Shown here: positions 55,601 to 64,000 of the stretch, piece after piece | Layout: each line of letters starts with the position of its first letter | How positions within the stretch are numbered: the stretch's first letter is position 1 | Source: Pollutimonas sp963706785 | GTDB lineage: Bacteria; Pseudomonadota; Gammaproteobacteria; Burkholderiales; Burkholderiaceae_B | Direction: 5' to 3' | Assembly (NCBI GenBank): GCA_963706785.1 | Contig: CAVPNJ010000004.1 | Location: 733,424 to 797,423 of the forward strand | Length of the DNA stretch: 64,000 bases | Program-made: the position numbers and the translations under genes | Notes under the pieces: generated by a model | Told to the model about the DNA's origin: nothing | Databases searched by the model: none | The model's input: only the letters and a program-made list of their open reading frames with translations

Positions 55601-57322
55601 TGCGACGGCCGGCACCGACGAAAAACGCGACTTTGTCAGCTTGCTGGGCGCCGATCATGTCTATGATTCGCGTAGCCTGGCGTTTGCCGACGATATCCTC
55701 GCTGCCACTGCAGGCGAGGGCGTGGATGTTGTGCTGAATTCGCTTGCCGGCGAAGCCATGCGCCGCAGCATTGATGTGCTTAAGCCGTTTGGCCGCTTCC
55801 TGGAATTGGGCAAGCGCGACTTTTTTGAAAATACCCCCATTGGTTTACGTCCCTTCAAAAGCAACATCAGCTATTTTGGCATCGACGCCGACCAGTGCTG
55901 ACCGGCCGCCCCAAGTTGGCGGCACGGCTTTTCGGCGACGTGATGGCGTTATTCCGCAAGGGAGTCCTTGCGCCGCTCCCTTATCGAACCTTCTCCGCCG
56001 ACCATGTGCTGGACGCCTTCCGCAGCATGCAGCAAGCGCGCCATATTGGCAAGATAGTTGTTCCGTTTGACCAGGCTACGCCAGAGCATAGAGCGTCTAG
56101 TTCAGCCCCAAACGCCGATTCAGTTCGACCAGGATACGACCTGGGTCGTTACGGGCGGTCTGTCTGGATTTGGGCTGGAATCCGCCCGCTGGCTGGCGGC
56201 GCGCGGTGTTGGAAATCTGGTGCTGATCGGGCGCCGAGGCCCCGATACACCCGGCGCACGGGAAGCCATTGAAGGACTCACTGCGCAAGGGGTGAACGTT
56301 CAGGCCATGGCCTGCGATGTCACCGACGCCAAGGCAGTGAGCGCACTCATCGGGCGCGTAAAGACCACGATGCCACCCCTAAAAGGCGTGCTGCATGCCG
56401 CGGCGGCGTTTGATGATCGGCTGATTGCCAATCTTGACGCATCGGCCATGCAAACCGTCGTCAAGGCAAAGTTGCTGGGGGCGTGGCATTTGCACCAAGC
56501 GACGCTTGATGCTTCGCTTGAATACTTTGTGTTGTATTCCTCTATCACCACGGCCATCGGCAATCCTGGTCAAGCTAATTATGTAGCGGCCAATGCGGGG
56601 CTTGAAAGCCTGGCAGCCTTGCGCCGTCGTTTAGGATTAGCTGCGGTCTGTATTGCCTGGGGGCCCATTGCCGATGCGGGCTATCTGGTACGCAACGAGG
56701 CCGTCAAGGATAGCCTTGAGCAGCGTCTGGGCAAGGCGCCGATTTCCGCCAAACAGGCGCTAGCTCAACTCGATCTTGCGCTGTGCGACGAAACGGGTCT
56801 CTTCACGCTTGCAAACTTCGATTGGGCTACGCTTGCGCGCCTGCTGCCTTCGGCGGCCAGCACACGTTTCGATATCCTGAACCGCAGCAGGAAGGAAAGC
56901 GGCAGGTGATGCGGATTCATCGAACATTCGAGCCCTGATTGATGGCAAGAGTTCAGAAGAGATCATGCATCTGGTGCGCGATCTGGTTATTCAAGAGGTT
57001 GCGCAGAACTTGTGCATTAGCCCGGAGCGTATCGAGCCGAGCCGGTCTTTGCATGAGTTGGGCATGGATTCATTGATGGCGGTTGAGCTTGCCCTAGGGC
57101 TTGAGCAGCGTTTCGACGTAACAGTTGCCCGTCATGATGCTTAATGATGCGCCCACTGCGGACGGCATCGCTGCACGCATTGTGGAACGGCTGCAGGGTG
57201 ACGGGAACATGGCAGATGTGGCGCCCGAAGTCCTGATGAACGAGGTGCTGCGGCAGCACGGCGGCGGATTGACGCCGGAAGAAATGGACGCCGTGAATAC
57301 AGAGGCATCGTTAGTGGTATGA
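49682..57322 (+). CDS. Reducing type I polyketide synthase, KS-AT-DH-MT-ER-KR-ACP (five apparent frameshifts)
   Basis: A single-module, fatty-acid-synthase-like PKS of about 2,540 residues. Domains in order: KS (about residues 55-480) with C225 in DTACSSS, H361 in HGTGT and H399 in NMGHLEP; AT with S672 in GHSVG and a YAFHSRQMD loop near the malonyl-type HAFH; DH with H975 in DHKVGGAVVYP; a methyltransferase-like region near 53960 whose SAM motif is degenerate (LEIAAGAS); ER (about 55060-55900) with GAAGGVGLAAIQLARHLGA; KR (about 56130-56850) with TGGLSGFGLESARWLAARG and the YVAANAG tyrosine; ACP with Ser at 57070-57072 in LGMDSLMAVEL. No thioesterase follows. Frame changes near 54918, 55893, 56090, 56905 and 57125 split it; all domains are otherwise whole. 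It resembles RkpA and WcbR of capsule loci and should build a reduced acyl chain. Its stop overlaps the next start by 4 bp. Confidence 0.9.
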
Positions 57323-58644
57323 GTACGACGAATCTAGCTCAGAAAACGAAAACCCAATTGATAGACCGGATTCTTGGCAAAAAGATCAGCTCCGGCGCGT
57401 CTGTGGTGACGGTTGCACAACGCAAGGCGCCACGCACGTCCATTCCAGAGGCGTTCACCCGTTTTGATCGCCATCCTGAATACGAAAGGATGAAGATGAC
57501 CCAGGCTGCCGCAAGCCGCCTGGGCGTGACGAATCCCTTCTTCAGGGAGCATGACGGTGTGGCAGGCGCGACCACCCGCATCGAAGGCAAAGAGTTCATC
57601 AACTTCTCGAGCTACAACTATCTGGGGCTGGCTGGGCACCCCCAGGTCAACCAGGCGGCCAAAGAGGCGGTTGATCACTATGGTACGTCTGCCTCGGCCA
57701 GCCGGCTGGTCGCCGGCGAACGACCGATTCAGCGCGAGCTTGAAGTAGCGGTTGCGGGCCTGTACGGCGTGGAAGATTGCGTCGTTTTTGTCAGCGGCCA
57801 CGCCACGAATGTCAGCACCATAGGATGCCTGTTCGGCGCCAAAGACCTGGTCATTCATGACAGCCTGATCCATAACAGCGTGTTGCAGGGTATTCAGCTT
57901 TCGGGCGCTACCCGACGCTCGTTCCCACATAACGACACAACAGCCCTGGACCAGATTTTGACTGACATTCGAGGTCAGTTCGAGCGCGTACTGATCGTCG
58001 CCGAAGGCCTGTACAGCATGGATGGCGATCTGTGTGATCTACCGGCGCTGGTCGACATCAAGTGTCGGCACAAGGCATTTCTGATGGTCGACGAAGCTCA
58101 CACCTTGGGCGTGGTCGGTGCCACGGGGCGCGGTATCCATGAGCACTATGGCATTCAGGGGAATGCGGTCGATATATGGATGGGTACATTCAGCAAGACG
58201 CTGGCTGGATGTGGTGGCTATATCGCCGGACAAGCAGCATTGATTGAGCATCTGAAGTATGCCGCGCCAGGTTTTGTTTACAGTGTCGGGTTGGCGCCGC
58301 CACTGGCGGCTGCCTCATTGGCAGCCTTGCGCATCATGCTGCAAGAGCCTGAGCGCGTTGCGCGTTTGCGCGAGCGTGGCCAACGCTTTCTGGAATTGAT
58401 GCAGTCTTCGGGCATTGACACCGGCTTTGCGCAGGGATTTGCGGTGATTCCGGCCATTGTTGGTAGTTCACTTAAGGCCGCCAGGCTAGCAAGCCAGCTT
58501 TTCGACGCTGGCATCAATGTTCAACCCATCATCTATCCAGCGGTCGAAGAACGATCCGCCCGATTAAGGTTTTTCCTGTCAGCCATGCATAGCGAACAAC
58601 AATTGCAACGTGTACAGGAAGTCATGAAGAAATTAGGTAATTGA
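57319..58644 (+). CDS. Alpha-oxoamine synthase (KBL/AONS/serine palmitoyltransferase-like)
   Basis: A complete 441-residue PLP enzyme of the alpha-oxoamine synthase family. It has FSSYNYLGLAGHP, GTSASASRLVAGERP, the cofactor motif VDEAHTLGVVGATGRGI and the Schiff-base lysine in MGTFSKTLAGCGGYIAG. An N-terminal extension of about 90 residues precedes the core. Family members condense an amino acid with an acyl thioester, losing CO2, to give an alpha-amino ketone. It is translationally coupled (ATGA overlap) to a PKS that lacks a thioesterase. It is therefore probably the release enzyme, taking the acyl chain from the ACP. RkpG and WcbT occupy the same place in known capsule loci. It overlaps the exporter gene by one base. 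Confidence 0.92.
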   Translation: MSTTNLAQKTKTQLIDRILGKKISSGASVVTVAQRKAPRTSIPEAFTRFDRHPEYERMKMTQAAASRLGVTNPFFREHDGVAGATTRIEGKEFINFSSYNYLGLAGHPQVNQAAKEAVDHYGTSASASRLVAGERPIQRELEVAVAGLYGVEDCVVFVSGHATNVSTIGCLFGAKDLVIHDSLIHNSVLQGIQLSGATRRSFPHNDTTALDQILTDIRGQFERVLIVAEGLYSMDGDLCDLPALVDIKCRHKAFLMVDEAHTLGVVGATGRGIHEHYGIQGNAVDIWMGTFSKTLAGCGGYIAGQAALIEHLKYAAPGFVYSVGLAPPLAAASLAALRIMLQEPERVARLRERGQRFLELMQSSGIDTGFAQGFAVIPAIVGSSLKAARLASQLFDAGINVQPIIYPAVEERSARLRFFLSAMHSEQQLQRVQEVMKKLGN

Positions 58645-59873
58645 TGATGCATCCAACGGAGTTTCTTCAAATCACGCAAGCTGAAAACAGCGCTGTGTCG
58701 GCAGCAGGGCGCCTGCGCCGGGCGCTGATGATGATCGTGCTGACGGCTGTGCTGGCCGGTTGTGCCACCATGCCCGGTTGGATACCGACCAGCGGCGCAA
58801 GTCGCGAACAGGTACTGGATGTACAAGAAGCGGCTGGTGGTATCGAAGGGGTGGAGCTCGTCAACGTAGACGATGCGCTGGCCAAAAAGCTGGCGGCCAG
58901 CAAGAAACTGGCGTCCTTTTCCGACGTGTTTCCCGGCGGTGTGCCCAACAACTACGTAGTCCGACCCGGCGATGTGCTGGAAGTATCGGTGTGGGAAGCG
59001 CCGCCGGCCATGCTGTTTGGCGCTATTACGCTAGACCCACAAATCGGGCCGGCGACGACGAATGCCATTACCTTCCCTGAACAGATGGTGGGGCCCGACG
59101 GCATGATCAGCATGCCCTTTGCCGGCCGGATTGCCGTGCGGGGGCGTAGAACCATCGACATAGAAAGCGCCATCGTCAAACGCTTGCAAGGCAAGGCCAA
59201 TAACCCACAGGTGCTGGTGCGGATTGCCCAGAACAATACGTCCAACGTAACCGTGGTTGGCGAAGTGAGCCAAAGCACCCAGATGCCGTTGACGCCCAAG
59301 GGCGAACGTCTGCTCGACGCGCTCGCTGCCGGCGGCGGAGTCAAGCAGTCGGTGAATCGCGTGGCCATACAGCTTTCGCGCGATGACATCACGGCGACTA
59401 TGGCACTGGACTCCATTATCCGCGACCCTAAGCAAAATATCGGGCTCAAGCCGGGCGACGTGGTGACGGCGCTGTTCCAGTCGCAGAGCTTCTCGGTACT
59501 GGGGGCCACCGGCAAAAATGAAGAGATCCAGTTCGAGGCCCAGGTATTTCACTGGTGCAGGCCCTGGCGCGCTCCGGAGGCCTGGTCGACAACCGTGCCG
59601 ATGCACGTGGAGTATTCGTCTTTCGCTTCGAGAAACCTGAACTGGTGGACGGTCATCAGGCTGATGGGGTCGGCCGTACAAGGTCCGGTTCCGGTCGTCT
59701 ACCTGGTCGATCTTCGTGACCCGAAATCATTTTTCGTGACACAGAACTTTCCGATACAGAATGGCGACGTTATCTACGTGTCCAATGCGCCGGCGGCCGA
59801 ATTCCAGAAATTCCTAAGGCTAGTAGTGTCGGTAGCGGTGCCCAGCGTCACGTTGAACAACGCGGTGCAGTAA
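58644..59873 (+). CDS. Outer-membrane capsule polysaccharide export lipoprotein (Wza/CtrA/KpsD type)
   Basis: A polysaccharide-export protein of about 409 residues. A signal peptide ends in the lipobox LAGC (near residue 32), so it should be an outer-membrane lipoprotein. The Poly_export domain (VRPGDVLEVSVWEAP ... GPDGMISMPFAGRIAVRG) is followed by SLBB-type repeats (VTVVGEVSQSTQMPLTPKGERLLDALAAGGGV). Two compensating frameshifts (near 59541 and 59680) scramble about 45 residues; the correct frame there reads GISLVQALARSGGLVDNRADARGVFVF in overlapping form. It forms the outer-membrane channel for the chain pumped by KpsMT through KpsE. ATG 58644 overlaps the upstream stop by one base. Confidence 0.88.
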   Translation: MMHPTEFLQITQAENSAVSAAGRLRRALMMIVLTAVLAGCATMPGWIPTSGASREQVLDVQEAAGGIEGVELVNVDDALAKKLAASKKLASFSDVFPGGVPNNYVVRPGDVLEVSVWEAPPAMLFGAITLDPQIGPATTNAITFPEQMVGPDGMISMPFAGRIAVRGRRTIDIESAIVKRLQGKANNPQVLVRIAQNNTSNVTVVGEVSQSTQMPLTPKGERLLDALAAGGGVKQSVNRVAIQLSRDDITATMALDSIIRDPKQNIGLKPGDVVTALFQSQSFSVLGATGKNEEIQFEAQVFHWCRPWRAPEAWSTTVPMHVEYSSFASRNLNWWTVIRLMGSAVQGPVPVVYLVDLRDPKSFFVTQNFPIQNGDVIYVSNAPAAEFQKFLRLVVSVAVPSVTLNNAVQ

Positions 59874-59912
59874 TGGGGCAGACGGCAATCCGCGCAGGGT
59901 GGGGGAACAGCC

Positions 59913-60699
59913 ATGGCTGAACAACGCAGCCCGCTGGCCATCACTCTGTCTGTGTGGCGGGCAATTTTCCTGCGCGAAGCGCTGGACCGCTTGTTCGATA
60001 TGCGGGCGGCCTGGCTGTGGCTGCTGATGGAGCCGGTGCTGCACATCAGCTTTGTTACGTTTATATGGACTGTGGTTCGCTTGCGTACCATCGGTGGCAT
60101 TGATGTGCGTGATTTGGATAATCGCCGGCATGCTGGCCTTTTTTCTGTTCCGGCGTACCGGCACGCAAACCATGCATGCGGTAGACAGCAACAAGCCGCT
60201 GTTTGCCTACCGGCAGGTCCAGCCCTTTGACACAGCCATCGTGCGGGCGGGCCTGGAAGCCTTTTTAATGAGTATTGCCGCCGCCATCATTCTAAGTGGC
60301 GCTGCGCTCTTTGGACATGATGTGGTGCCAGGCGACTCCTTGCAGGTGGCGTGGGCTCTGTTGGGGTTGTGGTTGCTGGGGCTGGGTTATGGGCTGGTGA
60401 CATCGGTGTTGATGGCCTTGGTACCAGAAACGGAGCATATCTTCAAAATCTTGATGATGCCTATGTATTTGATTTCCGGTGTGATCTTCCCGCTTGCTGC
60501 CGTGCCTCCGCCTTATCGCGATTGGCTGCTGTACAACCCGGTGGCCCATGGTCTGGAGCTGGTGCGCCACGGGTTTTCGCCTTATTACCACATGGTCCCT
60601 GGCGTTGACGGTGGCTATCTGTACGCATGTGTGCTGTGCCTGCTGTTTCTGGGCTTGTTGTTGTACCGGCGGTTTTCAATTCAGTTGGTGATGCAATGA
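59913..60699 (+). CDS. kpsM: Capsule polysaccharide ABC transporter permease KpsM (one frameshift)
   Basis: An ABC-2 type permease of about 261 residues. The N-terminus RAIFLREALDRLFDMRAAWLWLLMEPVLHI is the family signature. Read across a single-base break near 60110, the protein continues with IAGMLAFFLFRRTGTQTMHAVDSNKPLF, then membrane helices and LMMPMYLISGVIFPLAAVPPPYRDWLLYNPVAHGLELVR. About six membrane segments are present. It forms the inner-membrane pore for capsule export with KpsT. Its stop overlaps the kpsT start by 4 bp. Confidence 0.9.
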
Positions 60700-61359
60700 T
60701 CATCGTCAACGACGTGCACAAGCGCTATAAGACCGAACACGGCATGGGTAAATGGGTGTTGCGCGGGATTAGCTTCACGATACCGCGAGGCTTGAACGTG
60801 GGTCTGGTTGGCGCCAATGGTGCCGGCAAATCCACGCTGCTGCGCATCATCGGCGGTATGGATCACCCTAGTAAGGGGCGCGTAGAACGGCACTGCCGGG
60901 TTTCCTGGCCCATGGGTAATGGTGGTCTGGAAAGCACACTGACGGGCCGGCAAAACGCCAAGTTTGTCTGCCGGGTACATGGCCATCAGGCAGATTTGGC
61001 CGATCGCCTAGCGTTCGTGCGGGATTTCTCGGAACTAGGGGCGGCTTTTGACGAGCCGATAAAAACCTATTCTTCCGGCATGCGTTCGCGCCTGCAGTTT
61101 GCCTTGTCGTTTGCCTTCGATTTCGATATTTACATCTCGGACGAAGTCACGGCGGCCGGCGATGCCGCCTTCCGCAACAAAGCGGCTGGCGGCGTTCAAG
61201 TCCATGACGAATCGGGCGGGCTTGATCATGGTGGCGCACAGCGAAAGCACCCTCAAGCAATTTTGCGAGGCGGGCATCTGGATTACTGGCGGCCAAGCGC
61301 ATTGGTTCGACAAGATCGACGATGCCTTGAAAGCATACAAGGACTCTTATACCAAATGA
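60696..61359 (+). CDS. kpsT: Capsule polysaccharide ABC transporter ATPase KpsT (one frameshift)
   Basis: An ATP-binding subunit of about 221 residues. Walker A is GANGAGKSTLLRIIGG, the signature motif is KTYSSGMRSRLQFALS, and Walker B with the catalytic acid is DIYISDEVTAAGDAAFR. One missing base near 61187 breaks the frame; the C-terminus then reads LAAFKSMTNRAGLIMVAHSE (switch His) to the stop at 61357-61359. The frame length matches KpsT (about 220). It energises export of the finished chain and is coupled by 4-bp overlaps to both kpsM and kpsE. Confidence 0.9.
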
Positions 61360-62530
61360 CTGAAGTACAAAGCGCAGCCGCAAGCTCAGTGTTTGCTGGC
61401 AATAAGCAAGCTCCTGCAGGCGGTGAACAAGGACGGATCACCCACCGCGTGTTCTCTTGGCTGATCAAACTGGTGTTCTTGACGGCAATTTTATCGGTTG
61501 CCTACTGGCTGTTCCTGGCTTCCGACCGGTATGTGTCGGAATCCAACGTTATTATCCGCAAGACGGATTCCATAGGCATGCCAAGCTTTGATATTGCTAT
61601 GTTGGTATCAGGCGTCGCCGGGGGTGTTGACCGTCCGAGTCAACTGCTATTGCGGGAATATTTGCTGTCGGTAGACATGCTGCAGAAACTGGATGAAGCG
61701 CTGGATTTGCGAACGCATTACAGCGATTCCAGCCACGACATCGTATCGCGCATGTGGTTTCATGATGCGTCCATGGAATGGTTCCACCGGCATTATTTAC
61801 GGCGCGTCGATGCCGTGTACGACGATTTTGCCGGTGTGCTGCGCGTAACAGTACAAGCTTATGACGCCGACATGGCGCAGGCGATTGCCCGCATGCTGGT
61901 GCAGGAAGGCGAGCGCTATATGAATGTGCTGGGCCACCAACTGGCAGAGGTGCAGGTAAGCTTTCTGACGGGTCAGGTCGACCAGGCCCAGCAGCGTTTC
62001 TTGCAAGCCAGCCAAGTGCTGCTGAGGTATCAGAACCAGCAGGGCATGCTTTCGCCGCGGCCACCGCTGAAAGCATCAGCGCCATCATTGCAGAACTGGA
62101 GTCGCAACGGTCGAAGTTGCAAACCCAACTCGCGACCTTGCCGAGAACGCTGGATAAGAATCATTCCAACATCATCATGTTGAAGCAGGCGTTGGCGGCG
62201 GTGGACAAGCAGCTACAGCAAGAAAAGACCAAGCTGGCCACCCCCGCCGGCGGCACGCTGAACGCGTCAGTCGAGAAATTCCAGCGGCTCGAAATGGATG
62301 TGACCTTTACCCAAGAACTGTACAAATCGTCTTTGATGGCGCTGGAAAAAGGGCGTATTGATGCTACGCGCATGCTGGAAAAGGTGTCGGTGTTGCAGTC
62401 TCCCACATTGCCGCAATACCCCATGGAGCCGCGTCGCATCTATAACACTTTTGTGACACTGCTGCTGGCATTCATGCTGGCTGGGATTTTTAAGTTGCTG
62501 GAAAGCATCGTAATGGATCATGTGGATTAA
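61356..62530 (+). CDS. kpsE: Capsule export inner-membrane protein KpsE (one frameshift)
   Basis: A polysaccharide co-polymerase-like protein of about 391 residues with a membrane segment near each end (LIKLVFLTAILSVAYWLFLA and FVTLLLAFMLAGIFKLLESIV) and a long periplasmic coiled-coil between. Motifs include ASDRYVSESNVIIRK near the N-terminus and SPTLPQYPMEPRRIYN near the C-terminus, typical of KpsE/CtrB/WcbD. A base is missing near 62056 (SPAATAESISAIIAEL restored). It links the KpsMT transporter to the outer-membrane lipoprotein. Confidence 0.9.
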
Positions 62531-62542
62531 GCCTAGGACGGG

Positions 62543-64000
62543 ATGGAACAGATGAGTAATTTGCAAGCCGACGCGTCCGTCACGACGGAAGGTGCAGAGG
62601 CCAAAGCGCAGGCCTTGGAAGAGGAAAATCGCCTGTTGTTCGATCAGTTGACGGTGGTTCAGGAAGAGTTGGAGCGCTTGCACTATGCGGGTCGTGCAAC
62701 ACAGGCGCCGGCTCAGCCACGAAACTGCACTGGGTGGACGAGTTTGCCCGAGCTTCAGGCGGAGTACGTGCGCAGCCAGGCCTAGTTAAAGCGCAGCGTG
62801 AAGTACATCGCCTGGAACAACAGCACTCGCTGGCCGCCCGGTTGGGCACCATCCTGATTCAGGCGACGACTCGCCGTCTGCCATGCTGACGGTGCCCGCC
62901 AAGCTTGCATAGGGCTTGGCGCCAGTCAGGCAACAGGTCCGCCCAAATCGCTCGGCGGTAAGGAGTATGGCACGGTTATTGCAGTCTACGAGGACGGCGG
63001 AACAGAGGCGGTAGAGCACTTGCTACAGGCTGCTGCGGCCTCGTCTACATTGCAGGCCAATGCTTGGACTGCCGTGGGCCGCAGCCTGATGCACGAGGAT
63101 GCCGTGGCAGCCTGCAGACGCAGCAAGGCGCGCCTATGCTGTGGAGCCACGTGGTTTTCGCTTGAAGTGGCTGGCATTCCGCCTGTATGAGGCTGGCGAA
63201 CTGGTGGAAGCAGAGGCCATGCTGGCATTGTTGCCCCGGATATCAACTTCAGTGATTCCGAAGCGCGGCAAGCAGAGCGGCTGAAGATGGAGGCCAAGGA
63301 GTTTCGCTTGAGTCAGGCGAAGCTAAGGTCAGGATATGCCGAACAGCGTGCTGAAGAAATGAAACTCAGGCTTGAACAACTGACTCAGGAGCGTGACGAG
63401 CTATCGATACTTACGCAAAGGCATGCTGAGGTCGAGGCGCTGGCTATGCAACGCAAGAAAGAACTCTCCGTGTTAGCGGATCAAGTGTCTGAATTGACGC
63501 AGTCTCGCGATATGCAGGCTGCCCTGGAGAAAGAAAGTGCGTCTTTGACACTGAGACTGCTGGAGCTGGAGCAGCAGCTTGCCGGTGAGCGGCAAGCTCG
63601 GGATGAACTATTGGATCAAGTGTCTGAGTTGACGCAGTCTCGCGATATGCAGGCTGCGCGGTGCATCCAGCTAGAAACAGAGACCGTAGTATTACAGAGC
63701 GCGCGAGATCAGAAATCCTTGTTGGCTGATCAGCGGCAGGGCGAGCTTTTGCAGCAAGTGCGCCAGCAGGCTGCCCTGGAGAAAGAAAGTGCGTCTTTGA
63801 CACTGAGACTGCTGGAGCTGGAGCAGCAACTTGCCGGTGAGCGGCAAGCTCGGGATGAACTATTGCAGCAAGTGGGCCGGCAACTTAAATTGCTAGTTGA
63901 CCAGACTGGGCAGCGAAACGGAATCGTTGACGCTCACTTCAAAAAGCAAGGCGATGATCTGATTCGTGTCAGAAAATTCTTGGATGAGACCTTGAAAAAA
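62543..64000 (+). CDS. Long coiled-coil protein of the capsule locus (incomplete, frameshifted)
   Basis: ATG 62543 has a Shine-Dalgarno sequence (AGGACGGG) 5 bases upstream and starts 12 bp after kpsE. The first 60 residues are coiled-coil (AKAQALEEENRLLFDQLTVVQEELERL). Coding sense then changes frame several times (between 62720 and 63100, near 63118, and near 63234). A helical repeat-like section (LLQAAAASSTLQANAWTAVGRSL..., AYAVEPRGFRLKWLAFRLYEAGELVEAEAML) looks TPR-like. From 63239 to the window end one frame is open without a stop and is almost entirely heptad-rich, with near-identical internal DNA repeats. In capsule loci such proteins are often fused to or serve glycosyltransferases, but no such domain is visible before the window ends. 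The function is unknown. Confidence 0.7.
63479..63657 (+). repeat. 44-bp direct repeat in the coiled-coil gene
   Basis: A 44-base unit encoding DQVSELTQSRDMQA occurs at 63479-63522 and again at 63614-63657 with one mismatch (A/G), 135 bases apart. It preserves the reading frame. Confidence 0.85.
63515..63865 (+). repeat. 99-bp direct repeat in the coiled-coil gene
   Basis: A 99-base (33-codon) unit at 63515-63613 recurs at 63767-63865 with a single G/A difference, 252 bases apart. It encodes QAALEKESASLTLRLLELEQ and on through QLAGERQARDELL. It overlaps the first copy of the 44-bp repeat by 8 bases. Confidence 0.88.

Noticed and set aside
63479..63865. CRISPR-like array
   Set aside because: The repeats are in-frame coding units of different size with no regular spacers and no cas genes.

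Overview
The window reads as the chromosome of a Burkholderiales bacterium, most likely Alcaligenaceae (Bordetella/Pusillimonas-like). The signs are a Bug-type tricarboxylate-binding protein, a tandem-aptamer glycine riboswitch ahead of gcvTHP, the TamA/TamB-Mrp-metG block, and a group-2/3 capsule export locus. This placement comes from gene content and protein similarity recognised by eye, not from a database search.

Layout: (1) 1-8.4 kb is an accessory-looking block: a DedA-PAP2 membrane protein cut by the window start, an OmpR-type two-component pair, a small exported protein, an orphan response regulator, and a full-length but heavily frameshifted Mg2+ P-type ATPase (mgtA). It ends at a 3' fragment of thymidylate synthase (thyA) that starts one residue after the catalytic cysteine position. 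(2) 8.7-19 kb holds an MFS transporter, folA and a catabolic neighbourhood: a MocR regulator divergent from a class III aminotransferase; an ALDH, a hydroxyisobutyrate-type dehydrogenase and an IclR regulator in one minus-strand operon; a Bug receptor; and an AHL-lactonase-type metallo-beta-lactamase-fold protein. (3) 19-24 kb is the glycine cleavage operon gcvT-gcvH-gcvP under a tandem glycine riboswitch. (4) 24-47 kb is mostly housekeeping: a PAS-GAF-GGDEF cyclase, a flavoprotein, an Orn/Lys/Arg decarboxylase, dcd, tamB-tamA, mrp, metG, a CDF transporter, tRNA-Gly(CCC), trmB, proline iminopeptidase, thiS, ffh, a CcsA/YpjD-like protein, ampD and htpG. (5) 47.6-49.0 kb has tRNA-Leu(CAA) followed at once by an ISL3-family insertion sequence. 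(6) 49.7-64 kb is a tightly overlapping capsule/lipid operon: a seven-domain reducing type I polyketide synthase (KS-AT-DH-MT-like-ER-KR-ACP, no thioesterase), an alpha-oxoamine synthase, an outer-membrane polysaccharide exporter lipoprotein, kpsM, kpsT, kpsE and a long coiled-coil protein that runs off the window.

The most interesting system is region 6. A thioesterase-less reducing PKS translationally coupled to an alpha-oxoamine synthase has the gene logic of fumonisin-type sphinganine-analogue synthesis: the acyl chain leaves the ACP by decarboxylative condensation with an amino acid. Here it is wired into an ABC capsule-export operon. As recalled, RkpA/RkpG of Sinorhizobium and WcbR/WcbT of Burkholderia pseudomallei are the nearest precedents. 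The predicted product, a long-chain amino-ketone or amino-alcohol lipid that may anchor or prime the capsule, is inference.

A caution for the whole window: single-base frameshifts break many genes that must be intact in a living cell (ffh, folA) as well as htpG, ampD, the PKS and the kps genes. Several fall in homopolymer runs. These look like sequencing errors, so broken genes should be read as probably intact unless stated otherwise. mgtA has the highest density, and thyA is truncated rather than frameshifted, so those two may be real.
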